From Nitrosomonas sp. (GTDB lineage: Bacteria > Pseudomonadota > Gammaproteobacteria > Burkholderiales > Nitrosomonadaceae): DNA of 64,000 nt. Position 1 is the stretch's first letter. The number at the start of each line of letters is the position of its first letter. The position numbers and the translations under genes are program-made. Shown here in pieces: positions 18,512 through 30,586 of this stretch. Location of the stretch: NCBI GenBank assembly GCA_019635215.1, contig JAHBZZ010000009.1:62001-126000 (forward strand), written 5' to 3'. The notes beneath the pieces were generated by a model, which did no database searches, was not told the origin of the DNA, and was given only the letters and a program-made list of their open reading frames with translations.

Positions 18512-21500
18512 GGTAGCGGTGCTGATATCTATATATTCAACCTGGGTGATGGTGCGGACACCATTACTGCGGCGGATACTGATGAAGCAACGGATGATGA
18601 AGTCCATCTGGGTGAAGGCATTGCTGCAAGCGACCTGCAATTTTTTCAGTTGGCCGATGGCAGTTTGCTCATGCGTATTGCGGGTACTCAGGATAGCATC
18701 CTGTTTGAAGACTGGTTTACTCAGAATGCCAATATAGCAGCACTGCGTCTGACTGATGATACCTTAATCAGCGCCAGTGAAATGAGTGCACTGGCAAGTG
18801 ACGTCTATGGTGGAACGGATGGTGATGATGTGCTCATCGGTACGATTGCTGATGACCATATTGAAGGCTATTCAGGTAATGACAGCCTGGACGGAGCGGG
18901 TGGCAACGATACACTGATCGGCGGTGATGGCGTTGATACCTATCTTTTCGGCTGGAGTTCGCTGGGCAACGATGTGGCGATGGAATCCGGTACAGGGTCG
19001 AGCTTTGTCAAACTGACGGATGGTACGGTACTGGCCGATTTGCGCCACCAGCAGGCAGGTGACGATCTGATTCTGGTGCTGCGCGGCGGCAGTGCGATGC
19101 TGACGCTGAAAGACTATTATGTGTCGTCCCATAATTGGACGATCTCTGATGAAACTAACGCAACAATTGCTGTTGCCGACTGGCTGATCTTGCCACAACC
19201 TGCTATTGATATCGAACAACTAAAAACTGATTTTCTGGATGCCGCACGTGCACAGTGGGCAAGCGATCTGTTGCAGAATACGGAAGACATACACCACGGA
19301 CAATACGAGCGGGTGGATGAGACAACATTTCATGCTCGGACGGTAACCGCATTTGAAACGAAAATTTCAACGCAACATTTCATCGAGGTAGAAAATATCT
19401 CTGACGCAGCCAATATACAGCGCCAATCTAATAGCCGCGATTCGTCCATCACAACTGTTAATATTTATAGTGATACGCAGGTAATAGATGCGATAGAGGG
19501 TCAGTATTTTTATTCGTTGGATTTGTTGTTTCTCATTCCCCCTGGGCCTGGTCAAGATATTGAGAACTGGGAAGCTGTATTGGATAACAACGGTGAGCTG
19601 ATTGGTTTTATGGTGAATGTGTCGATACCGCCCAGGATAAGTACTCTGAATCACTATCAAACTACCAGGATAACCAATACTCAAGTTGAGAATATTCAGG
19701 GTGGCGACAGCGATAATGTCATCAAAGGCTTCAAGAACGGCAACGCTTATCAATACAGCAGCGATATCAGCTGGTACAGCGAGATTTCGCTGATCGACGG
19801 CGGTGGCGGAGATGATATTCTGCATGCCTCGGGGCGGGTCAGTGTAGGTAATGAAATGTACTATTTTGCGGATAATGCCGCGAATATCGGTGGATTTGTC
19901 TATGGCAATACGGGCAACGATACGCTTTATGGCAATCACGCCAGAGACACGCTGGTCGGCGGTGATGGGGATGATATTCTGGATGGCCGATTCAGTCAGG
20001 ATACTTATATTATGCTGGCCGGCGAATCGGGTTTCGACACGATTTGGGACACAGGTACGCAGTTGTGGGAAATTCGCGTATCCAATAATGATGACATTGC
20101 ATCTTCTCTGTACCGGGACGGACAACTTGATCCGCGGCCAATTGCGCAGGATACGCTCATCCTGGTGGGCATTAACCCGGAAAATGTCGCCTTCACATGG
20201 GGACAGCGTATGGCCGAAGGTATCCGCGAACGCTGGTCGGGAGAAGAAGCAGATGCGGTGTATAACCGAACCATGCACGCAACGCTTACGATGCACTGGA
20301 CAGACGGCGGCGTTGAAATTGTCCTGCCGAATTCGACTGATTTACCGGGCATGGGGCTGGAACGTATCCAGTTTGGCAATGGTTCCATCCTGACGATGGC
20401 TGAACTCATTGCACTGGCTGGTTCAGTGCCTAATCTTGATCCGCAGGATCTGGATGATATCATCGTTGGCCAGAGCAGCCATGATGTGATTTATGGTAAT
20501 GGCGGAAACGACACGCTGGATGGTGGCGATGGCGATGATTTTCTGAATGGCGGGACGGGAGACGACACCCTGATGGGTGGCAACGGTAATGATACCGTTG
20601 AGGGTGGAAGCGGAAACGACACGCTGGATGGCGGCGATGGCGATGATTTTCTGGATGGCGGAATTGGAGATGACATCCTGATGGGCGGCAGTGGCGATGA
20701 TACCTTTATGGGCGGGGATGGTAATGACACCCTGATCGGTGGTGCGGGGAATGATACCTATCGGTTTAACAGAGGCGCGGGGCAGGATACGATTGATAAC
20801 TACGATACAACCCATGGAAAGATCGATACGGTGGTCGTTGAGTATGGCGTGACTGTGGATGATGTTCATGTTGGCCGTTCTGGCAACAATTTGGTGCTCA
20901 CGATTATCGGGACGACCGATACGCTGACTATCCTGAATTATCTGGAAAACGGCGGTACAACGCCGTATGCCGTCGAGCAGATCAGGTTCGATGAAGGCTA
21001 TATCACTTGGGATTTGCCAACAATTCTGATGCTGCTGGAGAGCAGCGACGTACCCGATAACAACCATGCACCAGCGTTAGCCGCCGCGCTTTTGGATCAG
21101 GAAGCAACGCAAGGGAGTACCTTCAGTTATACCGTGGATGCGAATGCCTTTGTTGACTCGGATGCAGGCGATATGCTGACTTACAGCGCGACACTGGCGA
21201 ATGGCGATCCTCTGCCCGCATGGCTCAGTTTTGATGCGCAGGCACTGGTATTCAGTGGCACGCCGGATGCGCCGGGGATATTCAGCGTGCTTTTAACGGC
21301 GACGGATACCGGTAATCTGACAACATCGGACATTTTTGACATTCATGTAAGTAGCCAGGGAATGACACTCGAAGGCACATCGGGCGCCGATGTGCTGGAT
21401 GGCGGTATGGGTGACGATATCATTAACGGCCTGGGGGGTAACGATATCTTGAATGGCCATGCCGGCAATGATCGTCTGAATGGTGGCGCGGGTAACGATA

Positions 21501-22708
21501 CGATGACAGGAGGTACGGGAGACGATATTTATGTAGTCAATAGCGCATTGGATGTTGTGATTGAAAACTTCGATGAGGGTATAGACACCGTTCGATCTTC
21601 CATTTCCTATATTCTGGGCCCCCATATCGAGAATTTGAATCTCACCGGTACGAATGCTACAGATGGCGCTGGCAATGCATTGGACAATCATCTGATCGGC
21701 AATTCCGCCAACAATACGCTGACAGGCGATGCAGGCAATGACCGGCTTAACGGCCAGGAAGGTGCTGACACATTGATCGGCGGTAGCGGCGACGATATTT
21801 ATATCGTGGACAATATTGGAGATGTCGTGATCGAATTCGCTGATCAGGGCGTCGACAGAGTGCGGTCGAGCGTCAGCTACACGCTGAGCTCGAATGTCGA
21901 AGAGTTGATCTTGATCGATGGTACCGTGATCGACGGAACCGGCAATGAACTCGACAATAACCTGGTTGGCAACGATGTCAGTAACATACTGACAGGGGGG
22001 GCGGGCAATGATCGGCTTAATGGTCGGGAAGGCGCGGACACGCTGATCGGCGGTATCGGTGACGATATTTATGTGATCGACAACATCGGCGATACCGTAA
22101 TTGAATTTGCCGATGAAGGTGTTGACAAAGTACGCTCGAGTATCAGTTACACGTTGGATTCAAATATCGAAGACTTGGTCCTGATCGATGGCGCCGTGAT
22201 CAATGGAACCGGTAATGCGCTCGGCAATAATCTGGTTGGCAACAATGTCAGTAATATACTGACAGGCGAAGCGGGCAATGATCGGCTTAATGGCCGGGGT
22301 GGCGACGATACGCTGATCGGCGGAACGGGTAATGATGTTTATATTCTGGGACGGGATTACGGCGTGGATACTGTGATTGAAAACGATGTAACTACGGGTA
22401 ATACCGATACTGTTCGATTCCTGCCGGGAATCAGCGCCAGCCAGATATGGTTCCAACAGGCCGGTGACAATCTTGAAGTCAGCATTATCGGCACCCATGA
22501 CAAGCTGGTGATTAACAATTGGTACCTTGGATCCGCTTACCGCATTGAACGGTTCAGAACTTCCGACGGCTTGATGCTACAGAATGATCAGGTTGAGAAT
22601 CTGGTCAGTGTAATGTCCGGCTTTACCGTGCCGGATATCGGACAGACGGCTCTGTCTGACGGCTATGCGGCAATTCTCGATCCGGTGATTGCAAACTTGT
22701 GGGGATAA
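18512..22708 (+). pseudogene. Giant RTX exoprotein, C-terminal part, severed from its start by IS3
   Basis: The frame continues the RTX gene for 1,398 residues (GSGADIYIFNLGDGADTI...), with no native start codon or ribosome site; the first in-frame ATG is near 18650. It contains several blocks of GGxGxDxLx repeats (about 18,810-18,930, 20,480-20,760, 21,390-21,530, 21,690-22,340), repeated modules of the type YIVDNIGDVVIEFADQGVD, and one cadherin-like/He_PIG domain (about 21,060-21,350). The end (after about 22,350) has a non-repeat tail typical of the type I secretion signal region. It could only be made if translation begins internally. Confidence 0.88.
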
Positions 22709-22923
22709 ATACGCAAATCAGAACTCTTTCCGGCTGCAACTCAACGAAATCAACCATGATCGTTAGAACAACCATCGGACAGCTCCGTCGCTGTATTCTC
22801 TTTTCCGATTTATGTGTATCTAATGGTTTCACTTAGACAAGATTAATGGTTACCCCAATATTCATCATGCATTGACTTGTTTAAACTGATTACCAAGATG
22901 AATCAGATTTAAGGAGTATCGCC

Positions 22924-23316
22924 ATGAAAACAGGAATAGCTCAAACGTTTACAATTATTTCCTTACTTACTTTTTTAATTGCTGTACCGGTGAGCTCTTT
23001 TGCAGCAGATCAAGATACAGCGTTTGATAGACAGAACAATGCCGATCATTTTACTTTGGCACAATATTACAAAAACCAGGCTGATGAATTGAAAGTTAAA
23101 ATTGATGAGCAAATCGATGCTCTCAGTCACAAACCAAGATCCAGTTTCCTGGGTAGAAACGGCCAAAATATCAAAAAACATGTGGAATTTAAAATCCATC
23201 AATATGAAATGGCCATTGCAGACAATCTGAAGAAAGTTGAATATCATCAAAAAATGGCTGCTGAGCAACACCCTGTACGCCCTGCTTCTGTAGCATCAGA
23301 CAGAGCGAAAAGCTAA
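22924..23316 (+). CDS. Exported small helical protein of unknown function
   Basis: A 130-residue protein with a Sec signal peptide (hydrophobic stretch to about residue 24, cleavage after SFA). The mature part is charged and mostly helical (LAQYYKNQADELKVKIDEQIDAL and FKIHQYEMAIADNLKKVEYHQKMA). The AAGGAG site at 22912 is strong. It sits alone on the plus strand between the RTX gene and a terminator and is convergent with hoxH. No family was recognised; the spacing of aromatic and charged residues recalls small periplasmic coiled-coil proteins. Confidence 0.75.
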   Translation: MKTGIAQTFTIISLLTFLIAVPVSSFAADQDTAFDRQNNADHFTLAQYYKNQADELKVKIDEQIDALSHKPRSSFLGRNGQNIKKHVEFKIHQYEMAIADNLKKVEYHQKMAAEQHPVRPASVASDRAKS

Positions 23317-23364
23317 GCGGATATACTGAACTGCGCAATAAAAAAACATCCAAGCCTTATCTAT

Positions 23365-23391
23365 AAAAAACCCACTTCGGTGGGTTTTTTT
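23365..23391. terminator. Bidirectional rho-independent terminator
   Basis: AAAAAA CCCACTTCGGTGGG TTTTTTT: a 5-bp GC-rich stem with a stable TTCG-type loop, A-run on one side and T-run on the other, placed between the convergent ends of the small exported gene and hoxH. Confidence 0.92.
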
Positions 23392-23434
23392 ATCGACTTC
23401 AGTCGTCGGGATTGTTGAACCCAATCCATTCCAC

Positions 23435-24910
23435 TCAGCAACCAAACTGCCCGTCACTGTTCTTGATCAGCCGGTGAACCAGCGTACCTTGCGCATCGAT
23501 CAGTTCGACCTGCAGCGGCATTTTGCCCAGCGCATGCGTTGCGCACGACAGGCAGGGATCGTAAGCGCGCACGGCCACTTCCAGATGATTCAGTAAGCCT
23601 TCGGTAATTTCCCGTCCATCCAGATAGCGGTTGGCCACAATACGGACCGACTCGTTCATCGCCTGATTGTTGCTGGTGGTTGAAACAATCAGGTTGGCCC
23701 GGGTGACAATGCCCTCATCATTGACCTGGTAGTGATGAAACAATGTCCCACGCGGCGCTTCGATCACACCGATGCCTTCATGCCGCCTGGCGCCTTTTCC
23801 GACGATCAAGTCCGTGCCGGTAATATCGGGATCGTGCAGCAGGATTTCGATCGATTCCGCGCAATGCAGCGCTTCAATCATGCGCGCCCAGTGATAGCCC
23901 AGCGTAGCGTGCACCGGACCGCCTTGCCCCATGACCTTGAAATGCCTACGCGCCGCCTCCGCACGCGGCGTGGCGATGCGGTCGCAATTGTTGACGCGCG
24001 CCAGCGGCCCTACGCGGTACCAGCCCTGCGTTTGACCGAGTTGCAGCAGATACGGAAATTTCATGTAGCTCCACGGCCGTACTTCCTCACGTAGAATCTG
24101 CTGGTAACCGCAATAATCGAATTGGTCGAAAATGATCGCGCCATCCGGATAACGTGCGCGCAATCCGCCATGGTACAGTTCCAGCTCCCCGTTTCCGCCC
24201 GTCATGCTGAGATAATTCGTCGGCATCGTGGCAAAACCGGCATGTTCCGCATGCGTGGTATGGATCTGCGCGTTCAGGCGCACTGCCTGCTCAGACCATT
24301 GCAGAATATCGGTTATTCCGGCAAGCAATGCATCGCGCCTGTCCTGTGCCAGCGGCTTGTTCATGCCGCCCGGAATCGTGCCCGTACCATGCACCCGCTT
24401 GCCGGTAATCGCTTCAATAATCTGCTGGCCGAATTTGCGCAGTTTGATGCCCTGCATGGCGATCTCCGGATGTTTCTCCAGCACGCCCGCGATATTGCGC
24501 TGCATCGGGTCGCTGCCAAAGCCAAACAAAAAATCCGGCGCAGTCAAATGAAAAAAATGCAGTGCATGCGATTGCAGCACCTGGCCAAAATGCAGTAAAC
24601 GGCGCAGTTTTTCCGCTGCCGGTGTCAGTTGATCAACACCGGCGATCTGATCGACCGCCTTTGCCGCAGCCAATTGATGACTGACCGGACAGATGCCGCA
24701 CAAGCGCTGGACAAAAAACGGCACATCCCAGTAGGGACGGCCCTGGATGAATTTCTCAAAGCCGCGGAACTCGACGATGTGCAGGCGCGCTTCCTGAACA
24801 TAATTGTCTTGATCCAGCAGCAAAGTGATTTTGCCATGCCCCTCGACCCGCGTGACCGGATCGATCACAACGCGCCGTGTGCCGGGTTCCGGGGATTTAC
24901 CGGGTGTCAT
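23435..24910 (-). CDS. hoxH: NAD-reducing [NiFe] hydrogenase large subunit HoxH
   Basis: Catalytic subunit of a group 3d cytoplasmic bidirectional hydrogenase, holding the NiFe(CN)2CO site. The start at 24910 (MTPGKSPEPG) has a GAGG site and leaves a 10-base gap after hoxY. The 491-residue protein has RVEGHG (21-26), the first NiFe cysteine pair RLCGIC (Cys71, Cys74) and the second pair DPCLSC (Cys453, Cys456) followed by ATH; His459 is the expected processing point, leaving a 32-residue tail removed by an endopeptidase of the HoxW type. No maturation gene is in the window, so these must be elsewhere. Confidence 0.95.
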   Translation of the reverse strand: MTPGKSPEPGTRRVVIDPVTRVEGHGKITLLLDQDNYVQEARLHIVEFRGFEKFIQGRPYWDVPFFVQRLCGICPVSHQLAAAKAVDQIAGVDQLTPAAEKLRRLLHFGQVLQSHALHFFHLTAPDFLFGFGSDPMQRNIAGVLEKHPEIAMQGIKLRKFGQQIIEAITGKRVHGTGTIPGGMNKPLAQDRRDALLAGITDILQWSEQAVRLNAQIHTTHAEHAGFATMPTNYLSMTGGNGELELYHGGLRARYPDGAIIFDQFDYCGYQQILREEVRPWSYMKFPYLLQLGQTQGWYRVGPLARVNNCDRIATPRAEAARRHFKVMGQGGPVHATLGYHWARMIEALHCAESIEILLHDPDITGTDLIVGKGARRHEGIGVIEAPRGTLFHHYQVNDEGIVTRANLIVSTTSNNQAMNESVRIVANRYLDGREITEGLLNHLEVAVRAYDPCLSCATHALGKMPLQVELIDAQGTLVHRLIKNSDGQFGC

Positions 24911-24920
24911 ATGATGATCC

Positions 24921-25463
24921 TCAATCGTAATAGAGTTTGCGATCCGCCATCTGCGGTGTTTCCCCATTCAGCAATGGCAGCAGAATGGCCAGAAACGCGT
25001 CAGCGGGCGGCGGGCAGCCGGGCAGAAAATAATCCACCGGCACGACCGCCTGAACCGGATAGACCTTATCGAGCAGCAGCGGCAATTCGGCATCGTCGGG
25101 AATCTGCGGATTTGTCACGCCCGTGCCGTGGAGATAGACTTCCTCGAGGCATTCGCGCAAATCGAAATAGTTACGCATCGCCGGCACGCCGCCGGTAATG
25201 GCGCAGGCGCCGACGGCAATCAGGATTCTGCAGTTCTCGCGAAATTCGCGCAGTACACGCACATTATCCGCATTGCACACGCCGCCTTCGATCAGACCGA
25301 TATCGCTCGGCCCGCAATGCTTGATGTCGGTCAGCGGAGAACGGTTAAATTCAATCCGTTCATTCAGTTGTATCAATTGCTCATCGATATCCAGAAACGA
25401 CATATGGCAGCCAAAACATCCCGCCAGAGAAGTGGTCGCGATTTTGATCTTCCGGCCTGTCAT
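24921..25463 (-). CDS. hoxY: NAD-reducing [NiFe] hydrogenase small subunit HoxY
   Basis: Electron-transfer small subunit of the hydrogenase module. Cysteines for the proximal [4Fe-4S] cluster are Cys16 and Cys19 (GCFGC), Cys87 (VGACAITGG) and Cys150 (LPGCPP). The 180-residue length is that of cytoplasmic HoxY without a Tat signal. Its start overlaps the hoxU stop by four bases (ATGA), typical of tightly coupled hox genes. Confidence 0.95.
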   Translation of the reverse strand: MTGRKIKIATTSLAGCFGCHMSFLDIDEQLIQLNERIEFNRSPLTDIKHCGPSDIGLIEGGVCNADNVRVLREFRENCRILIAVGACAITGGVPAMRNYFDLRECLEEVYLHGTGVTNPQIPDDAELPLLLDKVYPVQAVVPVDYFLPGCPPPADAFLAILLPLLNGETPQMADRKLYYD

Positions 25464-26200
25464 CGTCTTTCATCGCCTTTTTGTTCCGGTACATGCTCAT
25501 CAAATGCCACATCGCTGATGATTTGCCGGTCGTAGATACGTTCGCCGATAGGTGTCACGTAACCGCGCTCCTTGAACATAATCGCACCGACCGGACAGAT
25601 ATTGGCCGCCAGATCGTGAACATCCAGATGACTGTCGCCGAGTTTGCCACTGCCGGTATTGACAATCAGGTGCGCATCGGCGCCACGGCCAGCGATGGCA
25701 AACACATCCTTTTTATCCACCTCACGGCTGGCTCGTACGCACAGACCGCACAGGATGCAACGGCCTCGATCCAGAAAAACAGCCGGGTGCGATGCGTCCA
25801 GTTCCCGGTGCGGATTAAACTGCGGGAAATGTTCTTCCAGCATACCCAGATAATAACCCATCGCCTGCAGCTTGCAGTTGCCGGATTTTTCACACGACGG
25901 ACAGATGTGGTTACCTTCAATAAACAGCATCTGCGTGATCGCCTTACGCGCCGCGTTCAATTCGGCGGTATTATTGCTGATCTGCTGCCCATCGCGTGCC
26001 TGGGTTGTACAGGCGGCAACCGTTCTGCTATCCGCTTCGACCACACATAACCGGCAATTACCCGAGGGCGCCAGCCCCGGATAGTGGCAAAGGTGCGGAA
26101 TATAAACCCGTGCGGATAATGCCGCATCCATGATCGTCTGGCCCGCCATAAAACCGATGGCTTTGCCATCGATAAAGATCGTTTCCCGTATTTCCGTCAT
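25460..26200 (-). CDS. hoxU: NAD-reducing hydrogenase diaphorase small subunit HoxU
   Basis: Iron-sulfur subunit homologous to the N-terminal part of NuoG, linking the hydrogenase and diaphorase modules. The 246-residue protein shows a [2Fe-2S] set (Cys38, Cys49, Cys52, Cys64), a His/Cys cluster motif HICPSCEKSGNC (His98, Cys100, Cys103, Cys109) and a [4Fe-4S] set (Cys148, Cys151, Cys154, Cys202). AGGGGTG precedes the ATG. The IS3 copy 2 ends 42 bases upstream of its start, so its own transcription must now cross the IS or start from within it. Confidence 0.95.
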   Translation of the reverse strand: MTEIRETIFIDGKAIGFMAGQTIMDAALSARVYIPHLCHYPGLAPSGNCRLCVVEADSRTVAACTTQARDGQQISNNTAELNAARKAITQMLFIEGNHICPSCEKSGNCKLQAMGYYLGMLEEHFPQFNPHRELDASHPAVFLDRGRCILCGLCVRASREVDKKDVFAIAGRGADAHLIVNTGSGKLGDSHLDVHDLAANICPVGAIMFKERGYVTPIGERIYDRQIISDVAFDEHVPEQKGDERR

Positions 26201-26281
26201 TGAACACCCCTATTCCAGATGAGCATCCGCATCGTCACGCTGTGAATCGGCCTGATTTTTCCGGAGACTTTTTAGTTTGAG

Positions 26282-27501
<1,220 letters not shown>

Positions 27502-27548
27502 TACTCTATCCTCTCAAGAAATAGAGTCTCCGGCAATCCCGGGCCGAT

Positions 27549-29306
27549 TCACTGCGTCAGTTGCCGAGCCGTTTCCAATGCCGCGTCCAGATCGAATGCA
27601 GAGGTAAACATTTCCTGTTGCATTTTTTCTGCAAATACATCCGGAAAATGCTGCAGACTATCCAGAATGTGATTGGCCGCGGTATGGCCCAGCCCGCAAT
27701 GCGAATATTGCCTGACCAACTGACTCAGTTGCCTGATTTCATTGATGTCCCGCCGCGTTGCTCGGCCATCGGCGATTTTCCGGACACTGTTTTCCAGCAG
27801 GCGCGTACCGACACGGCAGGGTGTACAAAAACCGCAACTCTCGTGCGCAAAAAAACGCGCGAAATTCCGGTTGATCAATAGCAGATCGCGGCTCCCGTCA
27901 AAAATCAGAAATGAGCCGCCGGTCGATACATCCTCGAACCCGATACGCCGGTTAAAATCCTTTTTCGCGACCAGCGATCCGGCAGGCCCGCCAATCTGTA
28001 CAGCCTGGACATGCGTTGCACCACTATCGTCAAGCACCTGCTGAATGCTGACACCATAAGAATACTCATAAATACCCGGCATCCGGCAATCACCGCTGAC
28101 ACTGAGTATCTTACTGCCTGCAGAGTTTTCCGTACCCACGGCCCTGAATCCTTCGCTGCCGTGCTTCACGATATATGCCGCAGCGATGAAGGTCTCGACA
28201 TTGTTGACCACGGTCGGTCGGCCAAGATAACCTTGCGTCACCGGAAAAGGCGGACGGATACGGGGTATGCCGGGTTTGCCTTCGAGCGATTCGATAAGCG
28301 CCGATTCTTCACCGCAGATATAGGCGCCCGCACCGACGACGATTTCAATATCAAAACTGAATCCGGCCTGTCCGAGAATCGATGCGCCTAATAATCCCGA
28401 GTGATAGCGTTGCGCCAGCGTTGCCTGTAAATGTCCGAGCAGATAGCGGTATTCACCGCGCAGGTAGAGAAAACCTTTTTGCGCGCCAATGCCATAGGCG
28501 CACAGTGTCATGCCTTCGAATAGCGTGTCGGCATGGCATTGCAACAATACGCGATCCTTGAACGTTCCCGGTTCACCTTCGTCGGCGTTACAGACTACGT
28601 AATGGGTATCGCCTTCAGCTTCCCGGCACAACAGCCATTTTTTTCCGGTAGCAAAGCCCGCCCCGCCGCGTCCGCGTAAACCGGATTGCACAATAGTTTC
28701 CAACATCAAACGCGCATCCCCTGCCAGCGCTTTTTTCAGAGCACCGCCGGATAGCGGCGGTTCCTGCAATAACAATCCGGGTTTACGGATATGATTGTTG
28801 ATCCGGAACCATGCCGCTGGCCAGTCATCCAGCGATTGCTGTGCTGCAATCAGACCGCACAACTGCCTGATGCTGTCTTCATCGAGATTGACAACCGGCA
28901 TGCCATTGACCAGCATCGAAGGGCCATGATCGCACATGCCGATACAGGATGTTTCATCCACACTGACCATACCATCCACACGCGTCTGTCCTGGCGTAAT
29001 GCTCAACTGCTGACACAGCAATGCGAGCAAATTGACGCCACCGGCCTGGTAACCGCAACTGGTACAATTGCTGAAAAGTACATGATAGCAGCCCACCGGT
29101 TGCTGATAGAAAAAGGAATAGAAACTGACGACTGCGGCAACCTGACTGACCGGCAGTCCCGATTCCCGGGCAACTTCCGCCATCAATCGCGGCGAAATAT
29201 GGCGATGCGCCTGCTGCAAACGGTACAACCGGTGCAGCAGATGGTCGGCCATAAAATCAGCGCCAGCGTTATTTCCGCTTTTTGATTCTGGACATTGGCT
29301 CAGCAT
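27549..29306 (-). CDS. hoxF: NAD-reducing hydrogenase diaphorase large subunit HoxF, C-terminus altered by IS3
   Basis: FMN- and NAD-binding diaphorase subunit, a fusion of NuoE-like (about 20-145) and NuoF-like (about 170-585) parts as in Cupriavidus HoxF. Seen: NuoE-type cysteines Cys81, Cys84, Cys121, Cys125; the nucleotide site GLRGRGGAGFATGKKW (209-224); the FMN region GAGAYICGEESALIESLEG (325-343); and the [4Fe-4S] ligands Cys491, Cys494, Cys497, Cys537. The stop TGA is the first three bases of the IS3 end. Before insertion the protein would have ended QLTQ-RDDADAHLE, so nine residues are lost, none in a cofactor motif. No strong ribosome site precedes 29306. Confidence 0.93.
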   Translation of the reverse strand: MLSQCPESKSGNNAGADFMADHLLHRLYRLQQAHRHISPRLMAEVARESGLPVSQVAAVVSFYSFFYQQPVGCYHVLFSNCTSCGYQAGGVNLLALLCQQLSITPGQTRVDGMVSVDETSCIGMCDHGPSMLVNGMPVVNLDEDSIRQLCGLIAAQQSLDDWPAAWFRINNHIRKPGLLLQEPPLSGGALKKALAGDARLMLETIVQSGLRGRGGAGFATGKKWLLCREAEGDTHYVVCNADEGEPGTFKDRVLLQCHADTLFEGMTLCAYGIGAQKGFLYLRGEYRYLLGHLQATLAQRYHSGLLGASILGQAGFSFDIEIVVGAGAYICGEESALIESLEGKPGIPRIRPPFPVTQGYLGRPTVVNNVETFIAAAYIVKHGSEGFRAVGTENSAGSKILSVSGDCRMPGIYEYSYGVSIQQVLDDSGATHVQAVQIGGPAGSLVAKKDFNRRIGFEDVSTGGSFLIFDGSRDLLLINRNFARFFAHESCGFCTPCRVGTRLLENSVRKIADGRATRRDINEIRQLSQLVRQYSHCGLGHTAANHILDSLQHFPDVFAEKMQQEMFTSAFDLDAALETARQLTQ

Positions 29307-29359
29307 GATGCCAGTATACTGCCATTTCTTTACAGACTACAAAAAACCGACCCCTACGA

Positions 29360-30031
29360 TTAAGCCAGCAATGCCGCAACGATACCGGTGATAAAAATAC
29401 CATCAAATGTCCCTGCCCCACCGATCGACGCCTGCGGTGCACCCAGGCCAGGAATGGCTTTCAAATGCAGCAGATCGGCACCGACTAATACGCCGATCGT
29501 TCCGCTGATATAAGCCAATGGCGCGCTGAACTCAGGACTGAGAAACAGCCCGACCAGCGCCGCACTCACTGGCGCAATCAGAATCGGCATGCCGATGCCA
29601 AGCCCGGGTATAGGGCGGCTGAAGTAATAGCTGATCAGACTGATGATGGCGATACCAAGCAATGTCACAGCAACCGGCAAATCGCTGTTGGCAAACAGGT
29701 AAACCGAAACCGCAAGTGGTATCAGGCAGCCACCGAGATTGACCGACACCAGTGTTTCATTCGAAAACGGCTGCTGCGGTATTCTGAAAATACCCCAGCG
29801 CTGATACACCGGCATCTGTTGCGGCGGTTGTTCCGATCTGATACGGAAAACCGGTAGATTGACCGCGCTGCCAAACAGAGATAGCACCAATATCAACATG
29901 CCCAGTGCTGGCGGCAAATTCAGTTTCTCAAACGCAAAAGCCAGCAATTCAAACTGTACCAGTATCAGCAGAAAAAACAGCAGGGAGAGAAGAAAAACGA
30001 AATGTACGTAGGAAAATGGAGGTTTCATCAT
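29360..30031 (-). CDS. DUF1614 family membrane protein
   Basis: About 223 residues from the ATG at 30031. Multiple membrane segments: one at the N-terminus (about 10-30), then about 40-60, 95-115, 120-140 and 155-220, with conserved GLGIGMPILIAP, GTIGVLVGADLLHL and GGAGTFDGIFITGI motifs of the DUF1614 family. Function unknown. It is 53 bases upstream of hoxF on the same strand, and 48 bases downstream of the MEKHLA gene, so it appears to be part of the hydrogenase operon; no link between DUF1614 and hydrogenase is established to my knowledge. Confidence 0.85.
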   Translation of the reverse strand: MMKPPFSYVHFVFLLSLLFFLLILVQFELLAFAFEKLNLPPALGMLILVLSLFGSAVNLPVFRIRSEQPPQQMPVYQRWGIFRIPQQPFSNETLVSVNLGGCLIPLAVSVYLFANSDLPVAVTLLGIAIISLISYYFSRPIPGLGIGMPILIAPVSAALVGLFLSPEFSAPLAYISGTIGVLVGADLLHLKAIPGLGAPQASIGGAGTFDGIFITGIVAALLA

Positions 30032-30079
30032 GTTCTCATCATCGCAATTCAAGCCGATTCAAAAGAATGGGAGGCAGCC

Positions 30080-30550
30080 TCAAATCAATCTCCACCGGGA
30101 AAATGTTGCACCTTGGCCCAGTGGCGTCCCATCCGGTTTCTGTATCGTCCAGATTGTTGCCTGTTCGATCAGGAACCGCTTGCCGGTACTCGAAATTCTG
30201 ACGCCGCGATAATCCGATATATATCCCTGTTTCTCAGCTTGCGACAACATCCGGGCACGTTCCTCGCGGTTCACCGGCTCGGCTGTCTGACGTGAAAGCG
30301 TCCGGGTAAATCGATGCCAATCCATCTCCCACAAGTCAAGCGCCATCCGGTTCCCATAGTTAAGTACCGGATCATCCTGCAAGGCATGCGAAGCCACAAC
30401 AAACGGACTGTTAAACAGACATTCCGCCTGATCGAATGGCGTACCATTGCGGGAAACCAGTTCTTTTCCCATCCAGTATGCATAACTGTCGAGCAGATAT
30501 TGACACCACACCAGTGTCAGTGGACTCACCCAATCGGGTTGTTGAGTCAT
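30080..30550 (-). CDS. MEKHLA domain protein
   Basis: A 156-residue protein matching the MEKHLA domain (PAS-like): QYLLDSYAYWMGKELV near the N-terminus, then VLNYGNRMALDLWEMDWHRFT (about 63-84) and YRGVRISSTGKRFLIEQATIW (about 115-135). MEKHLA domains are proposed to bind small ligands in sensory proteins. Start 30550 has a GAGGG site. Here it is a stand-alone cytoplasmic domain directly upstream of the DUF1614 and hox genes, which suggests a role in sensing or hydrogenase function (inference). Confidence 0.85.
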   Translation of the reverse strand: MTQQPDWVSPLTLVWCQYLLDSYAYWMGKELVSRNGTPFDQAECLFNSPFVVASHALQDDPVLNYGNRMALDLWEMDWHRFTRTLSRQTAEPVNREERARMLSQAEKQGYISDYRGVRISSTGKRFLIEQATIWTIQKPDGTPLGQGATFSRWRLI

Positions 30551-30586
30551 GATTTACCCTCAATCATCTTTAAGATACCGAGACTT

